From Fumia xinanensis (lineage in GTDB: Bacteria; Bacillota; Clostridia; Oscillospirales; Ruminococcaceae), in NCBI RefSeq assembly GCF_014384905.1, contig NZ_JACRSV010000004.1:62001-126000 (forward strand): DNA of 64,000 bases, read 5' to 3'. The notes under the pieces are model-generated. The model did no database searches, was not told where the DNA came from, and saw only the letters and a program-made list of their open reading frames with translations. This document shows positions 17,523 through 26,029 of this stretch, one piece after another. Position 1 is the first letter of the stretch. Each line of letters starts with the position of its first letter. The position numbers were made by a program, and so were the translations under genes.

Positions 17523-18452
17523 ATGCTGAATTTTTATAAGACCATGGAGAATAAACTGGTTCAGCTGCCCAAAGAGGAAGAGGGCTGCTGGGTCCGCGTG
17601 ACTCAGCCGACCCAAGAAGAAATCGAATATTTGGTGAGCTGTTTGGGGCTGGACAGCGGCTTCGTCAGTGCCTCTCTTGACGAAGAAGAGGCTTCACGTA
17701 TGGAAAAAGAAGACGACCAGACTTTTGTCGTCGTTGACGTGCCCTATCGGGTTGAAGACGAGGAGACTACGATAACCTACATCACCATCCCCCTCGGCAT
17801 CATCATCACCCCAAAATATTTTGTTACCATTAGTTCGTCGGAGACCGCTGTCATTGACGAAATCGTGGACGGTACCGTTCGCAACGTGGAGACGAGATTT
17901 CGTACTCGCTTTCTGCTGATTATTCTGCTGCGGATCGCTCAGAGGTTCCTCCTATATTTGAAACAGATTGAGCGGCTGTCCTCCCGGATGGAGAACCAGT
18001 TCACCAATTCGACGAAGAACGAGGCTCTTATCCAGCTTTTGGGATTGGAAAAATCTCTGGTTTACTTCTCTACTTCCCTCAGAGCTAACGAAACCACTCT
18101 CAAAAAGCTGTCCCGGGGACGGACTCTCACTTTATACGAAGAGGACGAGGACCTTTTGCAGGACACTCTCATCGAATTCAATCAGGCCATCGAGATGTCC
18201 GGCATCTACTCCAACATTTTGTCGGGCACCATGGATGCTGTCGCATCTATTATCAACAACAATCTTAACGCTGTTATGAAAGTGCTCACGTCGGTCACTA
18301 TTTTGATGACCATTCCTACCATGGTGTTCAGTTATTACGGTATGAACGTGTCCGGGCTACAGATTCCGGTTTGGTGGTTCCCGACGCTGATTTCCGTCGT
18401 TACGGCGATAGTTGCACTGATAATTCTCATGAAATTCAAAATGTTCAAATGA
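17523..18452 (+). CDS. corA: CorA-family Mg2+/divalent cation channel
   Basis: A 309-aa CorA/MIT-family protein: an acidic N-terminal cytoplasmic domain, a long helical region (about residues 150-240) and two C-terminal membrane helices. The first helix ends in the selectivity signature YGMN (in SYYGMNVSGL) before the short periplasmic loop, and the last helix ends in a basic tail (LMKFKMFK), the usual CorA ending. It works as a homopentamer. ATG 17523 follows GGGAGGTG; the open frame upstream overlaps the sugar transferase gene and is rejected. Confidence 0.92.
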   Translation: MLNFYKTMENKLVQLPKEEEGCWVRVTQPTQEEIEYLVSCLGLDSGFVSASLDEEEASRMEKEDDQTFVVVDVPYRVEDEETTITYITIPLGIIITPKYFVTISSSETAVIDEIVDGTVRNVETRFRTRFLLIILLRIAQRFLLYLKQIERLSSRMENQFTNSTKNEALIQLLGLEKSLVYFSTSLRANETTLKKLSRGRTLTLYEEDEDLLQDTLIEFNQAIEMSGIYSNILSGTMDAVASIINNNLNAVMKVLTSVTILMTIPTMVFSYYGMNVSGLQIPVWWFPTLISVVTAIVALIILMKFKMFK

Positions 18453-18458
18453 TTTTAC

Positions 18459-18486
18459 AGCGGGTAGAAATACCCGCTTATTTTCA
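18459..18486 (+). terminator. Terminator after corA
   Basis: GCGGGTA (18460-18466), a GAAA tetraloop, TACCCGC (18471-18477), then a T-rich run. Confidence 0.8.
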
Positions 18487-18517
18487 TTTATTATACATAA
18501 TGTTATAGGAGCTGAAT

Positions 18518-19867
18518 ATGCATTTTACTAAAGAAGTTTCTCCCATCTATCATTTTTTGAAGGAGTATGCCAGAAAATCCGGCAGCAGGCTTCATATGCC
18601 CGGACACAAGGGACGGGTAGATTTTTACCCGGAACCATACTGTTCGATGCTTCCCTACGACATCACCGAAGTGCAGGGTGCCGACGCGCTATACGAGGCC
18701 GAAGGGATCATCGGGCAGTCGGAAGCGGTTGCGGCAAAACTTTACGGTGTAAAGGAAACCTGCTTTTCAGCGGGCGGATCTACCCTATCGATTATGGCAA
18801 TGGTCGCTGTGGCATCCGAATTTACCAAAAAAATTCTCGCCGTCCGCAACAGCCACATTGCCTTTGTCAACGCCTGTGCTCTGACCGGTGTGGAACCGGT
18901 ATGGGTTTTTCCTCCTTACGACGGGGAGACCGGATTGTGTCTGCCGGCCACCGCTAAGGAGATATCAGCTGCCCTAGACGAAAATCCAGACATCAAAGCC
19001 GTGTATCTCACAAGTCCCGATTATTACGGCGTAACAGCTGATATCGAGAAAATTTCGGAGGCCGTCCACCGGCACGGAGCGATTCTGCTTGTAGACAACG
19101 CCCACGGCGCTCATCTCCGTTTTGGGCAAACGGACACTCATCCTATGACCCTGGGAGCGGACCTCTGCTGCGACAGTCCCCATAAAACCCTGCCGGTGTT
19201 GACTGGAGGAGGGTATTTCCATTCCAATTTGGATATTTCCAAGGAGGATTTGAAGGCAAAAATGGCGCTTTTCGGCTCCACCAGCCCGTCCTATTTGATT
19301 CTCGCTTCATTAGACCTCTGCAACCAGTATTTGCTAGAGCAGGCGAAGGACGATTTTGTGGCTTTGGCGCAGCAAGTGCAAGAGACAGAAACTCAGCTTA
19401 GACGACTCGGTGTGTGTTTGCTAGAGCGAAGGACCGATGTGACGAAAATCACCGTTGACTGCCAAGGATTCGGTTATGAAGATATTGCGGTTGCCGCCAG
19501 GCTGCGGAAATACGCAATTGAACCCGAATACGTGGGTGGCGGGAAAATTGTGCTGATGCCTTCGCCTTTTAACAAAAAAGCCGATTTCAGCCGTATCGTT
19601 TCCGCCTTCCGATCCCTCCCACCGCTGCCGCCCATCCCGTACCCCGACTGCGCTTTCGCACCTAAGAGAGCCCTTGAAATCCGAAAAGCGGTGTTCGCCC
19701 CGTCCGAAAGAATTTCGGTAGAGGACTCCATTGGCCGGATCGCCGCGGAAAACAAAGTGACCTGCCCTCCCGCCATCCCCATCGTCACGGCGGGGGAGCG
19801 CATTGGAGAGGCGGAAAAAAATCTTCTCAAAAATAGTGGAATTTTATCGGTGAAAGTGGTAAAATAG
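18518..19867 (+). CDS. Orn/Lys/Arg decarboxylase-family PLP enzyme
   Basis: A 449-aa fold-type I PLP protein of the short (Bacillus YaaO-like) Orn/Lys/Arg decarboxylase group. It has the N-terminal RLHMPGHKG motif, AGGSTLSIMAMV, LVDNAHGAHLRF (PLP-binding Asp/His) and the Schiff-base lysine in CDSPHKTLPVLTGGGY (about residue 227). Lengths near 450 aa lack the N-terminal response-regulator-like wing of inducible decarboxylases. It heads the darA-holB-ricT block, as yaaO does in Bacillus; the real substrate is unknown. The weak but well-placed TAGGAGC precedes ATG 18518. Confidence 0.87.
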   Translation: MHFTKEVSPIYHFLKEYARKSGSRLHMPGHKGRVDFYPEPYCSMLPYDITEVQGADALYEAEGIIGQSEAVAAKLYGVKETCFSAGGSTLSIMAMVAVASEFTKKILAVRNSHIAFVNACALTGVEPVWVFPPYDGETGLCLPATAKEISAALDENPDIKAVYLTSPDYYGVTADIEKISEAVHRHGAILLVDNAHGAHLRFGQTDTHPMTLGADLCCDSPHKTLPVLTGGGYFHSNLDISKEDLKAKMALFGSTSPSYLILASLDLCNQYLLEQAKDDFVALAQQVQETETQLRRLGVCLLERRTDVTKITVDCQGFGYEDIAVAARLRKYAIEPEYVGGGKIVLMPSPFNKKADFSRIVSAFRSLPPLPPIPYPDCAFAPKRALEIRKAVFAPSERISVEDSIGRIAAENKVTCPPAIPIVTAGERIGEAEKNLLKNSGILSVKVVK

Positions 19868-19953
19868 GTTCAGAATAGAAGGTTCTATACAAACAGGGAT
19901 GCGGGTACCCCAAAAGAGTCCCGCGCTTTGAAAATACAAAAGGAGGCATCTAT

Positions 19954-20280
19954 ATGAAACTTATTTATGCAATCGTCAGCAGTGATGACAGCTCTGCTGT
20001 TTCTGCGGCATTGACCCAAAACGGCTTCTTTGCCACCAAGCTGGCGTCTACCGGCGGCTTTTTGAAGGCGGGCAATACTACTTTCCTCATTTGTACCGAG
20101 CCGGAAAACGTGGATCGCGCCATCAGCATTATTGCTGAACACTCCAAAAAGCGCAAACAGATGGTTTCCTCCTCTTCAGGTTACGGTGGAATGGGCGGAT
20201 ATACTCCTTTTCCAGTGGAAGTTACCGTCGGCGGCGCGACAATTATCGTCACTGATGTTGAACGCTTTGAAAAAATCTAA
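19954..20280 (+). CDS. darA: Cyclic di-AMP receptor DarA (PII-like, YaaQ family)
   Basis: A 108-aa protein of the DUF970/YaaQ family (DarA/PstA), a PII-like trimer that binds the second messenger c-di-AMP. It starts MKLIYAIVSSDDSSAV and has the long T-loop-like glycine-rich segment YGGMGGYTPFPVEVTVGGAT, as expected. AAAGGAGGCAT precedes ATG 19954. The stop overlaps the following holB start by one base. The neighbours (decarboxylase before, holB and ricT after) match the conserved Firmicutes gene order. Confidence 0.93.
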   Translation: MKLIYAIVSSDDSSAVSAALTQNGFFATKLASTGGFLKAGNTTFLICTEPENVDRAISIIAEHSKKRKQMVSSSSGYGGMGGYTPFPVEVTVGGATIIVTDVERFEKI

Positions 20281-20282
20281 TG

Positions 20283-21251
20283 ATGTTTGATCAGATTATT
20301 GGAAATGGAAACACCGTACGGACACTGCAAAACGCTGCAAGCGGCGGCCCTTTAAATCATGCCTATCTTCTCCACGGCACCAAAGGCACCGGAAAGCGGA
20401 TGTTGGCACGCATTTTTGCTCAAGCTATTTTGTGCCGGGGAGAGAACCGCCCCTGCAAAACCTGTTCTGCCTGCCTTAAGGTTGAAAAAGGCGTTCACCC
20501 CGACTTGGTGATGGTGCAGAAGCCGGAGGGCAAAGCAAATATCCTAGTGGATCAGGTGCGCTCCCTGCGGGAGCAGGTCTACATCCGTCCCAACGAGTCG
20601 GGGTACCGGGTTGTCATCATCGAGGAAAGCGAGTCCATGAACTTATCGGCAGCCAACGCACTGTTGAAAGTACTGGAGGAGCCGCCCGGCTACGTAGTTT
20701 TTATTTTGACCGCAAACAACATTTCCGCTTTGCCGGAGACCATTGCATCCCGCTGCCTCTGCCTTGAGATGCAGGAGGTTTCCCTCTATCAGGCGGAAAA
20801 ATGGCTTTTCAGCCACTACCCCGACGGGGAGGCCGCTATACTGGAGGATGCCCTTTCCTACGGAAACGGAAATTTGGGCAGGTCTATTGCCTATATGGAG
20901 GAAGAAACCTGCCGGCAGGGGTTTGACCGGGCACTTACGGTAGCGAGAAGTCTTACCACTGAGCGGGAGTATGACATTTTGGAGGCTCTAAGCCCCTTTG
21001 ACGGCGACAAAGACGGATTTTTGCAGCTGCTTACCGATTTAGACGCAATGATGGCACAGGTGGCTATAGCGGGGACGGGAAGCACGAATCTGCGGCAAGC
21101 AGCGGCACTCAGTCAGAAAATCCGGCCAATGCAGGCAGTACATATCCATGAACTTACAGATGAAATTCGCTCGAAAATATTGTATAATGGTAATGGTACC
21201 CTGATGCAGAATTTGTTCTGCGCCAGGCTGAAGACCATTATGGAACGATAA
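20283..21251 (+). CDS. holB: DNA polymerase III subunit delta-prime
   Basis: A 322-aa clamp-loader subunit of the AAA+ fold. It shows a P-loop HGTKGTGKRML, the zinc-binding cysteine set CRGENRPCKTCSAC, the Walker B-like VVIIEESESMN, and the SRC motif (sensor/arginine finger) in PETIASRCLCLEM. It opens and loads the beta clamp on primed DNA together with DnaX and delta. Two adjacent ATGs (20280 and 20283) are possible; there is no clear ribosome site, which fits translational coupling to darA. Confidence 0.93.
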   Translation: MFDQIIGNGNTVRTLQNAASGGPLNHAYLLHGTKGTGKRMLARIFAQAILCRGENRPCKTCSACLKVEKGVHPDLVMVQKPEGKANILVDQVRSLREQVYIRPNESGYRVVIIEESESMNLSAANALLKVLEEPPGYVVFILTANNISALPETIASRCLCLEMQEVSLYQAEKWLFSHYPDGEAAILEDALSYGNGNLGRSIAYMEEETCRQGFDRALTVARSLTTEREYDILEALSPFDGDKDGFLQLLTDLDAMMAQVAIAGTGSTNLRQAAALSQKIRPMQAVHIHELTDEIRSKILYNGNGTLMQNLFCARLKTIMER

Positions 21252-21292
21252 ACATAAGGTTCTTTTTGAGAGCCGGAAAGGCAAATATACCT

Positions 21293-22162
21293 ATGACCGA
21301 AATTATTGGCGTTCGTTTTAAAAACGCCGGAAAGACCTATTATTTTTCCCCTAAGGGAGAGAAAATCACTTCGGCTGACAAGGTAATCGTCGAGACTGCC
21401 CGCGGGGTGGAATGCGGCGATGTTGTCATCTCAAACCGGCAGGTAGAGGACGACAAAATTATTGCCCCCCTAAAGCCTGTTATCCGCATCGCAACTGAAA
21501 AGGATTTGGCCCAGCTGGAGGCAAACCGCCAAAAAGAGCGGGAGGCCTTTAAAATATGCCAGGAGAAGATTACAAAGCATAAGCTGGAAATGAATTTGGT
21601 GGATGTGGAGTACACCTTTGACGGGAATAAAATCCTCTTCTACTTCACCGCTGACGGACGGATCGATTTCCGGGAGCTTGTCAAGGATTTAGCCGGTGTT
21701 TTCCGTACCCGCATTGAACTGCGGCAGATCGGCGTCCGGGATGAGTCTAAAATGCTGGGGGGGTTAGGCGTTTGCGGACGGCCCTTCTGTTGCAACACCT
21801 TTTTGGGCGATTTTCAGCCGGTTTCCATCAAGATGGCCAAGGAGCAAAGCCTATCCCTCAACCCCACCAAAATTTCCGGTACCTGCGGGAGGCTCATGTG
21901 CTGTCTCAAATATGAGCAGGACGCTTACGAGTCCCTTTTAAAGATCACCCCAAAAAACGGCGCGCTGGTCCAGACTGACGAGGGCGCCGGTACCGTGGTG
22001 GACGTAAACCTGCTGACCGGTGTGCTGAAAGTATCCCTCCACAGTCGACCCGATGCGGCCCCAAAAGTCTGTAAACGCAATGAGGTGAAGATCATCAAAG
22101 ACTCTTCCATTCGGGTGGATAAAGCAGAACTCAAAGAACTGAGTAATCTGGAAAAAGAATAG
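21293..22162 (+). CDS. ricT: RicT (YaaT), PSP1-domain regulator of sporulation and RNA processing
   Basis: A 289-aa protein with the PSP1 C-terminal domain. It starts MTEIIGVRFKNAGKTYYFSP, like the family, and contains the cysteine-rich signature GGLGVCGRPFCCNTFL ... GTCGRLMCCLKYE, which in Bacillus RicT helps bind [4Fe-4S] clusters in the RicA-RicF-RicT (Y-) complex. That complex affects RNase Y maturation of transcripts, sporulation and competence. ATG 21293 is chosen by similarity; an in-frame TTG at 21266 is possible but less likely. Confidence 0.93.
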   Translation: MTEIIGVRFKNAGKTYYFSPKGEKITSADKVIVETARGVECGDVVISNRQVEDDKIIAPLKPVIRIATEKDLAQLEANRQKEREAFKICQEKITKHKLEMNLVDVEYTFDGNKILFYFTADGRIDFRELVKDLAGVFRTRIELRQIGVRDESKMLGGLGVCGRPFCCNTFLGDFQPVSIKMAKEQSLSLNPTKISGTCGRLMCCLKYEQDAYESLLKITPKNGALVQTDEGAGTVVDVNLLTGVLKVSLHSRPDAAPKVCKRNEVKIIKDSSIRVDKAELKELSNLEKE

Positions 22163-22191
22163 CCTATAAACGTAAATTTTTTCAATATTGC

Positions 22192-22219
22192 TTGCATTTT
22201 AACAAAAATGTGTTAGAAT
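22192..22219 (+). promoter_or_regulatory. Promoter of the small ferredoxin gene
   Basis: TTGCAT (22192-22197), a 16-base spacer and TAGAAT (22214-22219), 33 bases before ATG 22252. Confidence 0.65.
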
Positions 22220-22251
22220 AAGTACAGTTAAACGAAGGAGGTGTAATCCCC

Positions 22252-22425
22252 ATGGCATACCAGATTAACGACGAATGCATCTCGTGTGGTGCTTGCGAGG
22301 CAGAGTGCCCCGTTTCCTGCATTTCTGCGGGTGATGACAAATACGTGATCGATGCGGAACAGTGCATCGAGTGCGGCGCATGCGCAGGCGTTTGCCCTGT
22401 TGGCGCTCCCAATCCTGCTGAATAA
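22252..22425 (+). CDS. 2[4Fe-4S] ferredoxin, clostridial type
   Basis: A 57-aa protein with two classic CxxCxxCxxxC clusters, CISCGACEAECP and CIECGACAGVCP, with pseudo-twofold symmetry as in clostridial ferredoxins. It carries low-potential electrons for enzymes such as pyruvate:ferredoxin oxidoreductase and the [FeFe] hydrogenase encoded at 36.9-42 kb. AAGGAGGTG sits nine bases before ATG 22252. It has its own promoter and a strong terminator, consistent with abundant monocistronic expression. Confidence 0.95.
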   Translation: MAYQINDECISCGACEAECPVSCISAGDDKYVIDAEQCIECGACAGVCPVGAPNPAE

Positions 22426-22437
22426 TGATGATTGGTT

Positions 22438-22483
22438 AAAAATCCGCCGTCCGGTTTCCCGGATTGGCGGATTTTGCTTTTTT
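22438..22483 (+). terminator. Terminator after the ferredoxin gene
   Basis: AAAATCCGCC (about 22439-22448) pairs with GGCGGATTTT (22466-22475), with inner pairing CCGG/CCGG, and a T-run follows. Confidence 0.85.
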
Positions 22484-22598
22484 AAATCGTTTCATTAAGT
22501 AGAATCGTTATTCTGGGGAAAATATGTGGGTTTGGTTACTGCCTGTATTCTGATTTGGAATGGCTGGCGGATCTACAGAACGAAAGGGAGTACACTGT

Positions 22599-23303
22599 AT
22601 GAAAAAGAATATCAATATGCTGCTTTGGGGAATTGTCCTTTTAGTTTTCGGCGGAGTCTTTTTAGTTGGCAGGCTGTTGGGGGATGGGGGTTCCTTCTTC
22701 TTTCCCGGTTGGTGGACGGTGTTTTTGATCGTGCCAGCTCTCGCCAGTATGGTGGAAAACCGGATTGACATCGGGAACATCATTGTCCTGCTGCTGGGCA
22801 TCATGCTTTTGGCACGGGCCCAGGGCTGGATCCCGGTCATCAGCTGGACGCTAGTCATCGCCATCGTTTTGGTGGTGCTGGGGCTTTACTTTGTCCTCCG
22901 GGCGGTTGTGGGAAGCCGCGGCTCCCGACCGCATTCCCATCGGGTGGAAGCCCGGATAATAGAGGGTAGCTTTGACGCCAATCCTTCTTATACAGCGATT
23001 CTTTCCAGCCGCAACGTGAAAAGTCAGCCGGTGAGCCTTATAGGTGCCACCTGCACCGCCGTGCTGGGGAGTGCCAGCGTGGATCTATCCGACTGCATCG
23101 TCGAAGAAGACATCACCATCTTCTGCAACGCCATTTTGGGCAGCGTGGATGTTATCGTCCCTCAAAATGTGAAAATCGTCTATCGGAATCTCCCTATCTT
23201 AGGAGATGTGTCTGGCAAAGCTTTGGGCGCGGCGCCGGGAGCCAACGTCCCGACGGTTATCCTCGACTGCACCGCTGTGCTGGGGGCAGTTACAGTTTCC
23301 TGA
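22599..23303 (+). CDS. LiaF-like membrane protein
   Basis: A 234-aa protein with three or four N-terminal membrane helices (LiaF transmembrane-type region, about residues 5-105) and a C-terminal beta-helical domain with repeating VLGSASVDLSDCIVEED / ILGSVDVIVP segments, typical of the cell-wall-active antibiotic response LiaF C-terminal domain. In Bacillus, LiaF inhibits the LiaRS envelope-stress system, but no liaRS genes are visible here, so the role is inferred only from family. AAAGGGAG precedes ATG 22599, within a longer open frame. Confidence 0.8.
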   Translation: MKKNINMLLWGIVLLVFGGVFLVGRLLGDGGSFFFPGWWTVFLIVPALASMVENRIDIGNIIVLLLGIMLLARAQGWIPVISWTLVIAIVLVVLGLYFVLRAVVGSRGSRPHSHRVEARIIEGSFDANPSYTAILSSRNVKSQPVSLIGATCTAVLGSASVDLSDCIVEEDITIFCNAILGSVDVIVPQNVKIVYRNLPILGDVSGKALGAAPGANVPTVILDCTAVLGAVTVS

Positions 23304-23351
23304 ATCAAATAAAAAATCCGCCGGCGTATACCAGCGGATTTTTTATTTGAT
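23304..23351. terminator. Bidirectional terminator between the LiaF-like gene and gpmI
   Basis: Arms 23304-23321 and 23334-23351 are perfectly complementary over 18 bp, with A-rich and T-rich ends on both strands. It lies between convergent genes and can end both transcripts. Confidence 0.9.
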
Positions 23352-23361
23352 GAAAACTGTT

Positions 23362-24882
23362 TTACTTCTGAATTAGGCTCTCTCCATCCATCTCTTCCGG
23401 TTTCGGAAGACCGAGGATCTGGAGCATGGTAGGAGCCAAGTCGGCGAGACGTCCGCCCTCCCGCAGCTTGCAGTCGCATCCGGCGAGAATCAGCGGCACG
23501 GGGTTTGTCGTATGGGCGGTAAAGGGGGAACCGTCCGGCTCGCACATTTTTTCCGCGTTGCCGTGGTCGGCGGTGATGAGGGCCGCTCCGCCCTTTTTGA
23601 GAATGGCGTCAACCGTTCTGCCGACACAGGTGTCCACCGCCTCGACAGCGGCCTTGGCGGCCTCCATGATGCCGGTGTGGCCCACCATGTCGCAATTGGC
23701 CCAGTTGAGGATGATAACGTCGTATTTGTCGTCGTTGATGGCTTCAACCACCTTGTCGGTGACTTCGTAGGCGCTCATTTCCGGTTTCTGGTCAAAAGTC
23801 TCTACATTGGGGGAGGGAACTAAAATCCGATCTTCGCCGGGGAAGGTTTTTTCCTCGCCGCCGTTGAAGAAGAAGGTGACGTGGGCGTATTTCTGCGTTT
23901 CGGCGATTCTCAGCTGGGTCAGGCCCTTTTGACTGATATATTCACCGAACGTCATGGTGAGTTCTTTCGGGCTGTAAGCGACCAGCACGTTAGGCATAGT
24001 GGCGTCGTACTGGGTCATGCAGACAAAGGTTAGAGGGAAGCAGCCGTTTTTCCGCTCGAACCCTTTAAAATCCGGGTCGACAAAGCTTCTGGTAATCTGG
24101 CGGGCACGGTCGGGGCGGAAGTTGAAGAAAATCACGCTGTCGTTTGCTTTGATGCGTTCAGTGCCTTCAATGACCACAGGGACGACAAACTCATCGGTGA
24201 CGCCCTCTTGATAGGAGCCCTCGATGGCTTTGACAGGGCAGGAGGCGCTGTTCCCCTCTCCATATACCATGGCAGCATAGGCTTTACCTACCCGATCCCA
24301 GGCGTTGTCACGGTCCATGGCGTAGAATCGTCCCATGACGGACGCCACTTTACCCACGCCAATCTCTCCCATTTTGGCTACCAGTTCTTTCATGAAGTCA
24401 GCGCCGGAAGACGGGGGAACGTCACGGCCGTCCAGGAAAGCGTGGACGTAAACTTTCGTAAGTCCCATCTTTTTTGCCATTTGAAGCAGGCCGTATAGGT
24501 GCTCCTGATGGCTGTGAACGCCGCCGTTGGACAAAAGTCCCATCAAATGGAGGGCAGAATCGTTTTGCTTGCAGTTTTCGACGGCCCTTAGGAACGCTTC
24601 GTTTTTCAGTGCGTCGCCGTCTTCGAAGGATTTGGTAATGCGAACGAGCTCCTGATACACAACCCGTCCCGCGCCGATGTTGGTGTGACCCACCTCGGAG
24701 TTGCCCATCTGGCCATCGGGCAGTCCCACGTCAAGGCCGCTGGCGCCGATCATGGTAGTGGGGCATTCCGCCATGAGTTTATCCAGGTTCGGGGTATTGG
24801 CGGCGGCGATGGCGTTGCCGTAATCGGACGGATTTTCGCCAAAACCGTCCATAATTAAAAGTGCTACCGGTTTTTTGCTCAT
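23362..24882 (-). CDS. gpmI: 2,3-bisphosphoglycerate-independent phosphoglycerate mutase
   Basis: A 506-aa Mn2+-dependent iPGM of the alkaline phosphatase superfamily, converting 3-phosphoglycerate to 2-phosphoglycerate. The metal-site motifs are visible: VALLIMDGFGENPSDYGNAI with the first aspartate, QMGNSEVGHTNIGAGR with the serine nucleophile, HAFLDGRDVPPSS, GRFYAMDRDNAWDR, NWANCDMVGHTG and ADHGNAEKM. ATG 24882 has AAAGGAAA upstream and gives the normal length; the frame is open for 60 more codons, but these overlap the zinc-ribbon gene and are non-family sequence. It follows pgk, tpiA and the zinc-ribbon gene on the same strand. Confidence 0.96.
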   Translation of the reverse strand: MSKKPVALLIMDGFGENPSDYGNAIAAANTPNLDKLMAECPTTMIGASGLDVGLPDGQMGNSEVGHTNIGAGRVVYQELVRITKSFEDGDALKNEAFLRAVENCKQNDSALHLMGLLSNGGVHSHQEHLYGLLQMAKKMGLTKVYVHAFLDGRDVPPSSGADFMKELVAKMGEIGVGKVASVMGRFYAMDRDNAWDRVGKAYAAMVYGEGNSASCPVKAIEGSYQEGVTDEFVVPVVIEGTERIKANDSVIFFNFRPDRARQITRSFVDPDFKGFERKNGCFPLTFVCMTQYDATMPNVLVAYSPKELTMTFGEYISQKGLTQLRIAETQKYAHVTFFFNGGEEKTFPGEDRILVPSPNVETFDQKPEMSAYEVTDKVVEAINDDKYDVIILNWANCDMVGHTGIMEAAKAAVEAVDTCVGRTVDAILKKGGAALITADHGNAEKMCEPDGSPFTAHTTNPVPLILAGCDCKLREGGRLADLAPTMLQILGLPKPEEMDGESLIQK

Positions 24883-24907
24883 AAATAGTTTCCTTTCTGG
24901 TGAAAAA

Positions 24908-25123
24908 TCAATATTTTCTGCGGAGTTTTTCAACATCGTCCCGACTCTCGATCCACTCTTCGGTATATCCGCAGCTTCCGCAGACAAAGCGGGTGACAGG
25001 GATGTAGCTGAAGATTGTCGGGCCATAGGGGATGTTGTTTCCGGTTCCATATGCGCCTGCACGGCCGGGAACGCGGATCACATCGGAGGAGCCGCATTTG
25101 GGGCAGGAATTCATCTTCTTCAC
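24908..25123 (-). CDS. Small zinc-ribbon protein
   Basis: A 71-aa protein with an N-terminal CPKCGSSDVIRVPG and a central CGSCGYTEEWIE, two CxxC pairs that should bind one zinc. Between them is a Gly/Tyr-rich stretch (GRAGAYGTGNNIPYGP). No enzyme motif is visible, and the role is unknown; such proteins are often annotated as zinc ribbon of unknown function. The start is a GTG at 25123, chosen because GGAGG lies about seven bases before it; the ATG at 25114 is too far from that site. It lies between tpiA and gpmI. Confidence 0.8.
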   Translation of the reverse strand: MKKMNSCPKCGSSDVIRVPGRAGAYGTGNNIPYGPTIFSYIPVTRFVCGSCGYTEEWIESRDDVEKLRRKY

Positions 25124-25139
25124 AGCAATCCTCCATTCA

Positions 25140-25172
25140 CAAAAGGGGCGGGAAGACTTCCCACCCCAAAGT
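25140..25172 (-). terminator. Hairpin terminator after tpiA
   Basis: On the minus strand GGGGTGGGAAG pairs with CTTCCCGCCCC and is followed by TTTT, three bases after the tpiA stop. It may partly separate tpiA from the zinc-ribbon and gpmI genes. Confidence 0.75.
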
Positions 25173-25174
25173 TT

Positions 25175-25945
25175 TTAACCTTTTGTAGCAGCGTCTACAA
25201 TGACGGCAAAGTCGGGAGCTTTCAGTGAAGCGCCGCCGATGAGACCGCCGTCTACGTCGGGCTGAGCCAACAGTTCCGCCGCGTTCCCGGCGTTCATGGA
25301 GCCGCCGTACTGGATGGTCATACCGTCAGCCGCCGTTTTGTCGTACACCTTGGCAATGACGCTGCGGATAACAGCGCAAACTTCATTTGCCTGCTCAGAA
25401 GTAGCGGTTTTGCCGGTGCCGATGGCCCAAACAGGCTCGTAAGCGATGATAACGTTTTTCAGGTCTTCTTTGGAAACATCTTTGAGAGCGATTTTGGTCT
25501 GAAGGGCAACCAGTTCTTCTGTGATGCCGTTTTCCCGATCCTCCAGCATCTCGCCGACGCAGAGGATGACCTTCAGCCCGGCAGCCAGAGCGGCCTTTGT
25601 ACGCTTATTGACGGTGATATCGGTCTCACCGAAGTACTGTCTTCTTTCGGAGTGGCCGATGACCACGTACTCCACGCCCATTTCTTTGAGCATGTCGGCG
25701 GAAATTTCACCGGTGAAAGCGCCGGATTTTTCAAAGTGGCAATTCTGAGCGCCTACTTTGATGTTGGAGCCTTTTGCGGCGTCCAAAACAGTTTCCAGAT
25801 TGGTAAAGGGAACGCAGGCCACCACGTCGCAAGAAGCGTTTGCCACCAAGGGTTTCAGTTCTTCGATGAGAGCTTTGGCCTCAGGGCGGGTTTTATTCAT
25901 TTTCCAGTTGCCGGCAATGACGGCTTTACGCAAAGATTTATTCAT
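25175..25945 (-). CDS. tpiA: Triosephosphate isomerase
   Basis: A 256-aa TIM barrel that interconverts dihydroxyacetone phosphate and glyceraldehyde 3-phosphate. Catalytic residues are in clear motifs: GNWKMNK (Asn/Lys near residues 11-17), YVVIGHSERR (His), AYEPVWAIGTGKTAT (Glu and start of the mobile loop 6) and the phosphate-gripping GGSMNAGN and GGLIGGASL. GGAGGAACTG is spaced for ATG 25945; five extra upstream codons are rejected. It lies downstream of pgk. Confidence 0.97.
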   Translation of the reverse strand: MNKSLRKAVIAGNWKMNKTRPEAKALIEELKPLVANASCDVVACVPFTNLETVLDAAKGSNIKVGAQNCHFEKSGAFTGEISADMLKEMGVEYVVIGHSERRQYFGETDITVNKRTKAALAAGLKVILCVGEMLEDRENGITEELVALQTKIALKDVSKEDLKNVIIAYEPVWAIGTGKTATSEQANEVCAVIRSVIAKVYDKTAADGMTIQYGGSMNAGNAAELLAQPDVDGGLIGGASLKAPDFAVIVDAATKG

Positions 25946-25970
25946 TTTCAGTTCCTCCAAAAATTTTTCT

Positions 25971-26026
25971 GTGAACGTAAAACTTCCGCCGCCGTTTTGC
26001 CACGACGACGGAAAGTGTTTTTACTA
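25971..26026 (-). terminator. Hairpin between pgk and tpiA (possible attenuator)
   Basis: ACTTCCG near 25981-25987 pairs with CGGAAAGT near 26009-26016, extended partly by CCG/CGG, with T- or A-runs on both sides. It may reduce read-through from pgk into tpiA. The pairing is imperfect in the middle. Confidence 0.45.
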
Positions 26027-26029
26027 AAA

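Noticed and set aside
21184..21200. TTGTATAATGG promoter-like sequence inside holB
   Set aside because: It lies within coding sequence with no suitable -35 and no gene start close enough downstream.
24883..25062. 60-codon N-terminal extension of gpmI
   Set aside because: It overlaps the zinc-ribbon gene, has no family similarity, and ATG 24882 has its own ribosome site.
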